35,552 nt of DNA from assembly GCA_020026225.1 (NCBI GenBank), contig JAHHQU010000023.1:1-35552 (forward strand). Reading direction: 5' to 3'. A program made the position numbers and the translations under genes. This DNA is from Phocaeicola sp. GTDB taxonomy: Bacteria; Bacteroidota; Bacteroidia; Bacteroidales; Bacteroidaceae. Below, piece after piece: positions 8,760-16,502 of the stretch (the first letter of the stretch is position 1; each line of letters opens with the position of its first letter). Under the pieces are notes generated by a model that was not told the origin of the DNA, searched no databases, and saw nothing but the letters and a program-made list of their open reading frames with translations.

Positions 8760-8900
8760 GTCTGATGAAGGTTTATGAGCTTTTGTTTGCAACACTAAGT
8801 TAAGTGAATCTTCTGACATGACAAAGTACTGAGTAATATATTGTAAATCAGTGATTTTAAATTAAAATTTATATAAAAGTGTTGCTGAACTAAGAAAAAT

Positions 8901-8908
8901 TATCTTTG
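8901..8908 (+). promoter_or_regulatory. Promoter -7 element of the fucosidase gene
   Basis: TATCTTTG matches TAnnTTTG exactly and lies 16 nt before the start codon. A GTTG at 8881-8884 is only 16 nt upstream, shorter than the usual 19-21 nt, so the -33 element is doubtful. Confidence 0.5.
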
Positions 8909-8924
8909 CTTTAAAATTCTAATA

Positions 8925-11015
8925 ATGAAAAGGTACATATTGTTTATCCTCTCTTTCCTCTTGGTGTTTGGGGGGCAAGCTCAAGTTTCCGAAAAAGCCT
9001 TTAAACAATGGCATGGAAATAAGTATTCAATGTTCATCCATTTTGGACTCTATTCTGAATTGGGAGGGGTTTGGGAAGGCAAGCCGGTGACTCGCGGTTA
9101 CAGTGAACAAATCCAGTCGTTTGCCGGTATCTTTAGTGATTGGTATGGGGATACGGCTTTGCGTTTCAATCCTACGAAATTTAATGCCGATGAAATCGTG
9201 GCTTTGGCCAAGGATGCAGGAATGCGTTCCATTGTCATTACGACCAAACATCACGACGGCTTTTGCATGTTCCACACTTCTACTACCGATTATAATTCGT
9301 TTGACGCTTCTCCGGCACACCGCGATTATGTGAAGGAGTTGAGCGATGCCTGCCAGCGAGGTGGAATCCGTTTGGGACTTTACTTTTCGGTAATCGACTG
9401 GCATTATCCTTACGCATATCCTATTTCCAGTCATAATTGTGACTTCATCACTCCTCAACATCATGAATATTCGAAAGCGCAAGTAACAGAATTGCTTACG
9501 AATTATGGCCCGATATCTGAGTTGTGGTTCGATATGGGTTCCAATACTCCTGTACAGAGCAAGGAATTGTATGAACTGGTACATAATCTGCAGCCGGACT
9601 GTATGGTTAGCGGACGTGTCGGCAACGATCAGTATGATTTCAGTGTGATGGCTGACAACAAGTATCCGGAAGGTTCATTGCAGTGTGCATGGCAGAGTGC
9701 GGCTTCTATGTTTGATGAAACCTGGAGCTATCGTTCATGGCAGGAAAGAGGAGATGTGCATGTCAAGGCGATGGAAAAATTGCGCAGCTTGATCAATGTC
9801 GTTTCACATGGTGGCAATTTCTTGTTGAACATAGGTCCTAAGGGCGATGGTTCCGTGGTTCCTTTTGAAAGAGAAGTATTGCTTGAAATAGGAAATTGGT
9901 TGAAGCAAAATGGCAATGCCGTTTATGATACGGAAGCTTCTCCATTCCGAAATCACTTTGAATGGGGGATGATTACCCGAAAAGGGAATCGCTTGAATCT
10001 GTTCTTGTCCGGAACCTATCCTGAAGACGGCTTTATCCGACTGGATATGCCGGATTATAAATTGATGAAGAGCGATGGCAAATTGGCTACTTGCATCCAG
10101 AAGAGTGGAGTGGTGGAAATCGCTGTTCCTGCTTCTGCATATAAAGATAAAACCATTCATGTGTTGACGCTGGATTTCGACCGTACCATTGAACCTCAAC
10201 CTTTGGCAACGGTAAAGGGAACGATGTTGACAGCTGAGAATGCGACTCCTAATTATAGCTATTCTTGTTTTGATTACTACAGTAACTTCCGCAGTACAGT
10301 GAGCTATTCTTGGAATGTGGAACAATTGATGTTGAAGCAACTGGAATTCATCTATACAGACCAGGAAATGGGTAAGAAGTTGGACGTCACGGTAGACGGT
10401 CACCTTTATACTGTGGATTTGGTTGGCGGAAAGACATCTTCTTTGTCGTTGGCCAATGGAACGGTTTGGGGTAAACGCTATTTCTGTGGTCCTGGCAGTG
10501 GACAGTTTGATGCTCCTTCTACTTTGCAGACGGATGTGTATCATGCTCCAATCCGTCAGGGAGAATGGAAAGAAGTAGAAGAAAACCAGGCGGAATTTCC
10601 TGCAAATATTCTGGAAACTTATTTCTTGATGCAGGAAGTGACTTCACCTCGTGAGCAAGAAGTGTTGGTTGAAGTAGGTGCCGGTAATGGCTTGGAAGTT
10701 TATCTGAATGGAAAATCCATTTTGAAACATCTGAATCCTTATCGATGCAAGTTCCGTGCTGAAAAGGTGTTGCTGCCTTTGCTCAAAGGGAAAAATCAGA
10801 TCGTCCTTCGTTTGTACAACCGTTTTGAAAAGAAAGCTTCTTACTTGTTGCGTCCGGCTGTTGACCAGACACTTTATCGTCAGACATTTACGTTGGACGG
10901 TACAGCCGAAGGAAGGTATCATACCATTCAAGTACGACAGAACGGATTGCCTTCTCCGCACAGTGATACGGAACTTTCCAATTTGAAGATCCGCTTCAGA
11001 AGACTTGCCAAATAA
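8925..11015 (+). CDS. Secreted GH29 alpha-L-fucosidase
   Basis: A 696-residue glycoside hydrolase that removes alpha-linked L-fucose from glycan ends. A signal peptide occupies about residues 1-19 (FILSFLLVFGGQAQ); there is no lipobox Cys, so the enzyme is probably periplasmic. The catalytic (beta/alpha)8 domain (about 22-345) shows HFGLYSELGGVW, the signature TTKHHDGFCMFHT (106-118), GLYFSVIDWHYP and ELWFDMGSN, where Asp203 is the expected nucleophile. NFLLNIGPKGDG closes the domain. The C-terminal half looks beta-rich; residues about 575-650 (EVYLNGKS, GKNQIVLRLYNRF) resemble a jelly-roll accessory module. GH29 is secure; whether it cleaves alpha-1,2 or alpha-1,3/1,4 linkages is not visible. 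An IS relic separates it from SusCD pair 1. Confidence 0.92.
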   Translation: MKRYILFILSFLLVFGGQAQVSEKAFKQWHGNKYSMFIHFGLYSELGGVWEGKPVTRGYSEQIQSFAGIFSDWYGDTALRFNPTKFNADEIVALAKDAGMRSIVITTKHHDGFCMFHTSTTDYNSFDASPAHRDYVKELSDACQRGGIRLGLYFSVIDWHYPYAYPISSHNCDFITPQHHEYSKAQVTELLTNYGPISELWFDMGSNTPVQSKELYELVHNLQPDCMVSGRVGNDQYDFSVMADNKYPEGSLQCAWQSAASMFDETWSYRSWQERGDVHVKAMEKLRSLINVVSHGGNFLLNIGPKGDGSVVPFEREVLLEIGNWLKQNGNAVYDTEASPFRNHFEWGMITRKGNRLNLFLSGTYPEDGFIRLDMPDYKLMKSDGKLATCIQKSGVVEIAVPASAYKDKTIHVLTLDFDRTIEPQPLATVKGTMLTAENATPNYSYSCFDYYSNFRSTVSYSWNVEQLMLKQLEFIYTDQEMGKKLDVTVDGHLYTVDLVGGKTSSLSLANGTVWGKRYFCGPGSGQFDAPSTLQTDVYHAPIRQGEWKEVEENQAEFPANILETYFLMQEVTSPREQEVLVEVGAGNGLEVYLNGKSILKHLNPYRCKFRAEKVLLPLLKGKNQIVLRLYNRFEKKASYLLRPAVDQTLYRQTFTLDGTAEGRYHTIQVRQNGLPSPHSDTELSNLKIRFRRLAK

Positions 11016-11016
11016 T

Positions 11017-11058
11017 AAAAAAGGAGCTGCTTCCCGCATGGGAGGCGGCTCCTTTTTT
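11017..11058. terminator. Bidirectional terminator between fucosidase and MATE genes
   Basis: AAAAAGGAGC pairs perfectly with GCTCCTTTTT, with an inner TTCCC/GGGAG helix and a GCAT loop. The A and T tracts on both sides serve both converging genes. Confidence 0.9.
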
Positions 11059-11059
11059 A

Positions 11060-12421
11060 TTAAGATATAGCTCTTGCCTTTTTCAGAATGCGTGGGAAGA
11101 AGTGCAGGAACAGAAGCGTGCAACAGATGGCTGCGGTAGAGTCGGATATTGCTTCTGCAGCAAAAATACCGTTCACTCCCATGAAGTGGGGCAGAATCAG
11201 AGCCAAAGGTACCAGTAGAAATACTTTTCGTAAAAGAGCGATGAAGATGGATATCTTGGCCTGACCTAAGGCTACGAACATGTTCTGGCAGGCACGCTGC
11301 AAACCGAAAATGGTCATTCCCGCAAGGAAGAGAGGCATGATTTGGGCGACTTTCTCTATCAGTTTTTCATCGCTTGTGAAGGCCGAAGCAATGAATGAGG
11401 GAAATGAAATCATGATTAACATTAAAACCAGATTGAATGAAAACATGACGGTGATGACAATTTTACAGCATGCTTTTACCCGTTCTAACTTGCCTTGTCC
11501 GTAGTTGTAGCTTACGATGGGAACGAATCCTTGTGAGAATCCCACCAATGGAACGCTGGCAAATTGCATGGCACTCTGTAAGATGGCCAGCGAGCTGACA
11601 TAGATGTCGCTGAAATGTTTTAAGCTTCCATTGAGAACGAATCCGACCAGACTCTCAGTACTTGCCATAATGAAAGGTGAGATACCCAGACCGATGATGG
11701 CGGCTATCGTGCGTTTGTGAAGACGCATGTAACGCTTTTCAAGGGGGAGTGAGGATTCGCGTGAAGTGAGGAATCGGATAATCCAAACCGCACTGCAGGC
11801 TTGTGAGATGACGGTCGCTATAGCCGCACCTTTGACTCCCATATCCCACACGAAAATGAAAATCGGGTCAAGAATCAAATTCAGCAGAGCTCCTATGATG
11901 ACCGACCACATGGCGATGGAGGGGCGTCCTTGGGCACTGATGAACGTATTCAATCCGGTAGATACCTGCACGAAAAAAGTCCCCAGCAAATAGATGGATA
12001 GATAATCTTCTGCAAAGGGAAGTGTATTTGTTGAAGCTCCGGTAATCAGGAGGATAGGTTTCATGAATGCATATACGCTGGCCGCTATTGCCAAGCTGAA
12101 GAAGATGAGCAGTACCAATCCGTTTCCTAAAATTTCACCGGCATGTTTCCGGTCTCCCTGTCCTAAAGAGATGGCGGCAAGAGGAGCTCCACCTGCACCG
12201 ACAATGGATGAAAATGCCGAAATGAGGATGACGATGGAGGTAGTTACACCTACGCCAGCCAAAGCATCGGTTCCTATTTCTGGAATATGACCGATGTAAA
12301 TACGGTCGATAATGTTATAAAGTAAGTTTACAAATTGTGCTGCTACAGCGGGAAGTGACATCTTGAATATCAGCGGGAGTATGGGAGCAGTACCTAAACG
12401 TTCTTCGTAGCGGTTCGTCAT
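11060..12421 (-). CDS. MATE-family multidrug/cation antiporter
   Basis: An inner-membrane transporter of the MATE family (about 453 residues, twelve hydrophobic segments in two homologous halves). It exports cationic drugs or metabolites using a sodium or proton gradient. The first half shows the MATE pattern PLIFKMSLPAVAAQFVNLLY, then IDRIYIGHI and the GTDALAGVGV block; the second half repeats related positions (VPLVGFSQGFVPIVSYNYGQG). An upstream in-frame ATG at 12437-12439 would add MKKANI, but the -7 box at 12448-12455 places transcription start near 12441, leaving almost no leader, so I favour the ATG at 12419-12421. Its substrate is unknown. It converges with the fucosidase gene and stands alone. 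Confidence 0.92.
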   Translation of the reverse strand: MTNRYEERLGTAPILPLIFKMSLPAVAAQFVNLLYNIIDRIYIGHIPEIGTDALAGVGVTTSIVILISAFSSIVGAGGAPLAAISLGQGDRKHAGEILGNGLVLLIFFSLAIAASVYAFMKPILLITGASTNTLPFAEDYLSIYLLGTFFVQVSTGLNTFISAQGRPSIAMWSVIIGALLNLILDPIFIFVWDMGVKGAAIATVISQACSAVWIIRFLTSRESSLPLEKRYMRLHKRTIAAIIGLGISPFIMASTESLVGFVLNGSLKHFSDIYVSSLAILQSAMQFASVPLVGFSQGFVPIVSYNYGQGKLERVKACCKIVITVMFSFNLVLMLIMISFPSFIASAFTSDEKLIEKVAQIMPLFLAGMTIFGLQRACQNMFVALGQAKISIFIALLRKVFLLVPLALILPHFMGVNGIFAAEAISDSTAAICCTLLFLHFFPRILKKARAIS

Positions 12422-12447
12422 AATGTTTGCTTTCTTCATTTGGAATG

Positions 12448-12455
12448 CAAAATTA
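12448..12455 (-). promoter_or_regulatory. Promoter -7 element of the MATE gene
   Basis: On the minus strand TAATTTTG matches TAnnTTTG exactly. No TTTG is seen at the expected -33 position. Its position decides for the shorter start of the MATE protein. Confidence 0.5.
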
Positions 12456-12622
12456 CAAGATTTTTATGGTATGTGTCGTGGAAGAACTGATAAGAATTGA
12501 AGAGTCTGGCTTGTTTTTAAGAAGAAGTAAGGAGGGAAAGCCATGTTTTTGATATATATCAATAAATTGAAAGTTTTAGTGAATTTTATGCTTTTGAATA
12601 TATAATGACATGAGAAAGCTTG

Positions 12623-12630
12623 TACCTTTG
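12623..12630 (+). promoter_or_regulatory. Orphan -7 element in the 12.4-13.2 kb gap
   Basis: TACCTTTG is an exact TAnnTTTG, 60 nt ahead of the mini-ORF. A TTTG at 12593-12596 is 26 nt upstream, wider than usual. It could start a small RNA or a leader for the radical SAM gene 550 nt away. Confidence 0.4.
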
Positions 12631-12636
12631 TGGCAT

Positions 12637-12970
12637 GAAATTTGAATGAATAGATTTAAGAATTAAATTAAAATAGGTTATTAGGTAAAATGATTAAGGT
12701 ATTAATGTCAAAAGCCGACCGTGAGGTTCGCTGAGACTTTTTAAAAATCTAGATTTAATTAAAAGAACCGTTTTTTATAGGTAGATAGTTAGGTAAAAAG
12801 AGTTTTCAGTTCATTCTATCAAAAGTGAGGTTGTTAAGGAGCATCCGATGATCCTTCAAATTAATGGCTGACTTTCATATCGGTCGGATGATGCAAGAGA
12901 AACCTTGCGCTTTACGTTTCAAGAGTTAACCGTCGGTTGGCTGATTTTATTCCCATCTTTATTTTTTTAT
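12637..12970 (+). ncRNA. Candidate structured RNA or leader with mini-ORF
   Basis: Downstream of TACCTTTG the plus strand holds MIKVLMSKADREVR (12690-12734); a GCCGACC-GTGA-GGTTCGC-type hairpin overlaps its end and CTTTTT follows at 12738-12742. Further on, GCATC..CGAT (12841-12849) pairs with ATCGG..GATGC (12879-12894), GCAAG pairs with CTTGC (12893-12908), and a T-rich tract ends near 12970. This could be an attenuator leader or one or two small RNAs. It matches no RNA family I recognise (not RNase P, tmRNA or SRP). Limits are approximate. Confidence 0.3.
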
Positions 12971-13164
12971 GGTATGTCTTTGCTGCTTGAACTTTCCCGT
13001 CTTTATTCAGAAAGGAATGAACCGTATTGGTTCCAATATGGAAAGTAGTGATTCTGTCCTGTCTTTTTCCTGTTTGTTCCTGTTGAATACTTTCGAGAAG
13101 ATGTATAAAATACTAAAATTTCTACAAAAATAGGTTGTATTAAGTATATTTTATAGATATGTAT

Positions 13165-13172
13165 TATCTTTG
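13165..13172 (+). promoter_or_regulatory. Promoter -7 element of the radical SAM/flavodiiron unit
   Basis: TATCTTTG matches TAnnTTTG exactly. It overlaps the first codons of the longest reading frame (from 13159), so translation must begin later, at 13186 or 13192. Confidence 0.55.
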
Positions 13173-13185
13173 TGAAGCAAAGAAA

Positions 13186-14136
13186 ATGACTATGGAGGAA
13201 AACATCCGATACAATGATTTTGCTGGATTCTTGTCTGGCATATTCCCGTTTAAAGTTCAGAAAATTTCAGTAAATGCAGGATTTACCTGCCCCAACCGCG
13301 ACGGTTCGAGAGGGTATGGTGGATGTACTTACTGCAACAATCAGACTTTTAATCCAGACTATTGCCGTACGGAAAAATCGGTGGCGCAGCAGTTGGAAGA
13401 GGGAAAGTTGTACTTTGCACATAAGTATCCTAAGATGAAATATCTGGCCTATTTTCAGGCTTATACCAATACATACGGTGAATTGGAAGACTTGAAGAGA
13501 AAGTATGAAGAGGCCTTGCAGGTAGACAATGTAGTAGGATTGGTTATCGGTACTCGTCCAGACTGTATGCCTGATTCTTTGCTGGATTATTTGGAAGAAT
13601 TGAATCGTCGTACTTTTCTGATTGTGGAGTACGGCATTGAAAGCACTCATAACGAGATTCTCGAGCGGATTAATCGGGGACACAGCTATGAATGTGCAGC
13701 AGATGCGATTCGCCGGACATCAGAACGCGGAATTCGCGTGGGAGGACATGTCATCTTAGGTCTTCCTGGGGAATCTGAAGAAATGATCTTGCAGCAACCT
13801 GCCCAACTGTCAGAATTGCCTCTTACTACGCTCAAGCTCCATCAGCTGCAGCTTATCAAAGGAACTCGTATGGCTCATGAATATGCTGAACATCCGGAGG
13901 ACTTTCATTTGTATGATGTGGACGAATACATCGATTTGGTCATCGACTATATTGAATTGCTGCGTTCCGATCTGGTACTTGAACGATTCGTTTCCCAGTC
14001 GCCGAAGGATTTGCTCATTGCTCCCGATTGGGGAGTGAAGAATCATGAATTTTCCAATAAGGTACGTAAGCGTTTGCGTGAGCGAGATTCATGGCAAGGA
14101 AAGCGTTGGAAAGCTATTTCTGGAGAGAATAAGTAA
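13186..14136 (+). CDS. TIGR01212-family radical SAM protein (YhcC-like)
   Basis: A cytoplasmic radical SAM protein of the YhcC type; the reaction is not established. From the ATG at 13186 it has 316 residues, normal for the family. The motif CPNRDGSRGYGGCTYC supplies Cys35, Cys47 and Cys50, the wide-spaced 4Fe-4S ligands that mark this group instead of the canonical CxxxCxxC. NNQTF, GTRPDC, EYGIES and GGHVILGLPGE follow, as expected of a TIM-barrel radical SAM/Elp3-like fold. Starts at 13159, 13186 and 13192 are possible; the -7 box at 13165-13172 rules out the first. The flavodiiron gene begins 28 bp downstream, so the two are probably co-transcribed. Confidence 0.88.
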   Translation: MTMEENIRYNDFAGFLSGIFPFKVQKISVNAGFTCPNRDGSRGYGGCTYCNNQTFNPDYCRTEKSVAQQLEEGKLYFAHKYPKMKYLAYFQAYTNTYGELEDLKRKYEEALQVDNVVGLVIGTRPDCMPDSLLDYLEELNRRTFLIVEYGIESTHNEILERINRGHSYECAADAIRRTSERGIRVGGHVILGLPGESEEMILQQPAQLSELPLTTLKLHQLQLIKGTRMAHEYAEHPEDFHLYDVDEYIDLVIDYIELLRSDLVLERFVSQSPKDLLIAPDWGVKNHEFSNKVRKRLRERDSWQGKRWKAISGENK

Positions 14137-14164
14137 GAAATATAACAAAATAATTTTGTAAGAT

Positions 14165-15355
14165 ATGAAAATTAAAGGAAACGTACATTACGTAGGAGTA
14201 AACGATCGCACTAAAGCGTTGTTTGAGAGTCTATGGCCATTGCCGAACGGCGTATCATATAATTCATATTTGATTGATGACGGTGATACAGTGGCTTTGG
14301 TAGATACGGTTGATGTTTCTTTTTTTGAGGTTTACTTAAAGAAGATTCGCAGTATCATCGGTGACCGTAAGATAAACTATTTGATAATCAATCACATGGA
14401 ACCTGACCATTCAGGAGCGATATCATTGATCAAGCAATACTATCCTGAAATCGTTTTGGTAGGTAATAAGAAAACCTTCGACATGGTAGAAGGTTATTAT
14501 GGTGTGGCAGGCAACCGCTTGGTGGTGAATGAAGGGGATGCTTTGAATTTAGGTCATCATAATTTACGTTTTTATTTAGTTCCTATGGTGCATTGGCCGG
14601 AAACAATGGTTACGTATGATGAAACGGAAGGTATCTTGTTCTCTGGTGATGCGTTTGGTTGCTTTGGTGCATTGAACGGTGGTTGTGTAGACCGAAATAT
14701 CAATACAGATGTGTATTGGGATGAAATGCGCCGTTACTATTCAAACATTGTAGGTAAATACGGTGCTCCTGTGCAGAAAGCATTGAAGAAATTGGGTGGA
14801 TTGAACATTACGACAATCTGTCCTACTCACGGTCCGGTATGGGAAGAGCAGATTCCTAAAGTCATTGATATCTATGACCGCTTAAGTCGTTATGAAGGTG
14901 AAGAAGGGGTCGTGATTGCATACGGAACCATGTATGGAAACACTGCAGAACTGGCTGAAACCATAGCAGAAGAATTGAGTGCTCAAGGTATTAAGAATAT
15001 CATCATGCACGATGTTTCACATACACATCATTCATATATCTTGTCTGATATATTCAAATATAAAGGTTTGATTGTAGGTTGCACCACTTATAACACGCAG
15101 TTGTATCCTTCTATGGAAGCGTTGTTGAGCAAGATTGCTGGTCGTGATATGAAGAACCGCATTATGGGTTATTTCGGTTCCTTCACATGGGCAAGTGCTG
15201 CAGTGAAGAAGATAGGTGAATACACTGAAAAACTGAAATTTGAAGTCGTTGGTGATCCTGTGGAAATGAAGCAGTCTATGTCTGCTGACAATTATGTACA
15301 GGCAAAAGAACTTGCAAAGGCTATGGCTGATCGTTTGAAAGCCGACCGCAAGTAA
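14165..15355 (+). CDS. Flavodiiron protein (FprA-family A-type flavoprotein)
   Basis: A 396-residue cytoplasmic enzyme that reduces O2 to water and/or NO to N2O, protecting an anaerobe from oxidative or nitrosative stress. The N-terminal metallo-beta-lactamase domain (about 1-245) carries the diiron ligands His77, Glu79 and Asp81 in NHMEPDHSG, His143 in VHWPE, Asp162 in SGDAFG and His222 in CPTHGPVW. The C-terminal flavodoxin domain (from about 249) has the FMN-phosphate loop YGTMYGNTAELAE. There is no fused rubredoxin, so electrons come from a separate carrier. It follows the radical SAM gene by 28 bp and is closed by a strong terminator. A TAATTTTG at 14151-14158 could be an internal promoter but sits only 6 nt from the ATG. 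Confidence 0.96.
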   Translation: MKIKGNVHYVGVNDRTKALFESLWPLPNGVSYNSYLIDDGDTVALVDTVDVSFFEVYLKKIRSIIGDRKINYLIINHMEPDHSGAISLIKQYYPEIVLVGNKKTFDMVEGYYGVAGNRLVVNEGDALNLGHHNLRFYLVPMVHWPETMVTYDETEGILFSGDAFGCFGALNGGCVDRNINTDVYWDEMRRYYSNIVGKYGAPVQKALKKLGGLNITTICPTHGPVWEEQIPKVIDIYDRLSRYEGEEGVVIAYGTMYGNTAELAETIAEELSAQGIKNIIMHDVSHTHHSYILSDIFKYKGLIVGCTTYNTQLYPSMEALLSKIAGRDMKNRIMGYFGSFTWASAAVKKIGEYTEKLKFEVVGDPVEMKQSMSADNYVQAKELAKAMADRLKADRK

Positions 15356-15376
15356 TTAATTCTATTCGCTTTACGG

Positions 15377-15411
15377 AAAGGTCTTGATATACTTCTATCA
15401 AGACCTTTTTT
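15377..15411 (+). terminator. Terminator of the flavodiiron gene
   Basis: AAAGGTCTTGATA pairs perfectly with TATCAAGACCTTT around a six-base loop, followed by a T run. Confidence 0.92.
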
Positions 15412-15435
15412 GTGTGTATACAAGTTTAGAAAATA

Positions 15436-15475
15436 AAAGAATCCGCCTTCATCCAGTTGTGAAGGCGGATTCTTT
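15436..15475 (-). terminator. Terminator of the mscS gene
   Basis: AAAGAATCCGCCTTC (15436-15450) pairs perfectly with 15461-15475. The A tract on its left gives a T run on the minus strand, 25 nt past the mscS stop. Confidence 0.88.
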
Positions 15476-15499
15476 ATGTATTACGATTTTCCTTTGGGA

Positions 15500-16339
15500 T
15501 TATTCAGCCTGGTGAATAGTAAGTTGTGGGAAAGGGAAACCGATGCTTGCTTTGTTGAATTTTTCATAGACCACTTTGTTCATGTCAAAGTATACATCCC
15601 AGTAATCAGAAGATTTCATCCATACACGTACTTTGACGTCTACGCTGCTTGCTGACAAGGAACCCAAAGCGATAAATGGAGCTGGGTCTTTCAAAATACG
15701 TTTGTCTGAAGCGATGATGTCTTCCAATACAGCTTTGACCTTTTCGAAGTCTTCACCATATTCAATTCCGAAGTTCCATTCAGCACGGCGGATATTTTCT
15801 TTACTGTAGTTGATGACTGTATTGCTGCTCAAAGAACCGTTTGGAATGTAAATGATGCGGTTATCTGGTGTAGACAAAATGGTGTGGAATATCAGAATTT
15901 CCTTTACTGCACCGCTTACACCCTGTGCTTCAATAAAATCACCTACTTTAAACGGTTTGAAAACCAAGATAATCAAACCGCCTGCAAAGTTTGACAAGTT
16001 GCCGGAAAGTGCCATACCGATAGCGACACCGGCAGAAGCGAGGATGGCTGTGAAGCTGGTAGTTTCAACGCCCAATTTGCTGACGATAGCGAAAGCTAAA
16101 ATCAAGTTAAGCAGAATATTCAGCAAGCTTTTCAAGAAAGTGGTAGCGCTGATTTCCAACTTACGTTTTTCTAATAGTTTTGCTACAAGATGGTTGATCT
16201 GTTTGATCAGAAATCGACCAATAACATAAATTATAATCGCACCAATAATGCTCTTTCCTAATTCAATACATGAATTGGTCAGATTCTGTAATAATTGCTC
16301 GAGGTTAATGTTCGAGATTTCACCTGAAGTAAGTAACAT
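15500..16339 (-). CDS. Small-conductance mechanosensitive channel (MscS family)
   Basis: A 279-residue inner-membrane channel that opens on hypo-osmotic shock to release solutes. It has three transmembrane helices: TM1 about 28-48 (IGAIIIYVIGRFLI), TM2 about 68-90 (LLNILLNLILAFAIVSKLG), and the pore-lining TM3 from about 95, rich in Gly and Ala (ILASAGVAIGMALSGNLSNFAGG). The beta domain follows with PFKVGDFIEAQGVSGAVKEI and IYIPNGSLSSNTVINYS, then the C-terminal alpha/beta domain. Size is close to E. coli MscS (286 residues). It has its own promoter at 16420-16427 with a leader of about 75 nt, and its own terminator. Confidence 0.95.
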   Translation of the reverse strand: MLLTSGEISNINLEQLLQNLTNSCIELGKSIIGAIIIYVIGRFLIKQINHLVAKLLEKRKLEISATTFLKSLLNILLNLILAFAIVSKLGVETTSFTAILASAGVAIGMALSGNLSNFAGGLIILVFKPFKVGDFIEAQGVSGAVKEILIFHTILSTPDNRIIYIPNGSLSSNTVINYSKENIRRAEWNFGIEYGEDFEKVKAVLEDIIASDKRILKDPAPFIALGSLSASSVDVKVRVWMKSSDYWDVYFDMNKVVYEKFNKASIGFPFPQLTIHQAE

Positions 16340-16419
16340 AATGTTTGAAATATTAAAAAAATTGTTTTATCAAAGTGATTTTTTATCAAGTTCCCCTGTC
16401 TTCCGAAAAAAAAGACATG

Positions 16420-16427
16420 CAAAGGTA
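16420..16427 (-). promoter_or_regulatory. Promoter -7 element of the mscS gene
   Basis: On the minus strand TACCTTTG matches TAnnTTTG exactly, in the gap between the YciO-type gene and mscS. No clear TTTG at -33. Confidence 0.5.
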
Positions 16428-16502
16428 ATGAATATATTTAAATTATTCAGTAAGCTGCCTTTTTTTGCATTCAATTTTAGTGGAATCTCGAGCGAATAAT
16501 TT

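Larger units (their letters stand above)
7772..8924. other. Intergenic region holding an IS relic
   Basis: This 1150-bp stretch holds the SusCD hairpin (7785-7814), repeat copy B (7912-8010), a decayed minus-strand IS1380-type transposase (8240-8759, traces down to 7977) and the fucosidase promoter (8901-8908). I see no intact gene. The relic lies between the transporter pair and the fucosidase, so the two may once have been adjacent. Confidence 0.7.
12440..13185. other. Gene-free structured intergenic region
   Basis: About 750 nt between divergent genes. It holds an exact -7 element at 12623-12630, a 14-codon mini-ORF at 12690-12734 ending in a hairpin and a T run, two imperfect copies of a motif (12681-12728 and 12789-12832), hairpins at 12841-12894 and 12893-12908, a short inverted repeat AACCGTCGGTT, a T-rich stretch to about 12970 and a hairpin at 13022-13041. 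No protein-coding gene longer than the mini-ORF is credible. Confidence 0.6.

Noticed and set aside
9804..10544. 246-codon antisense frame in the fucosidase
   Set aside because: Shadow frame with random-like composition, opposite a secure GH29 gene.
12841..12990. Possible RNase P, tmRNA or SRP RNA
   Set aside because: None of the hallmark sequences of these RNAs is present, such as the RNase P core or a tmRNA T-arm with CCA end.
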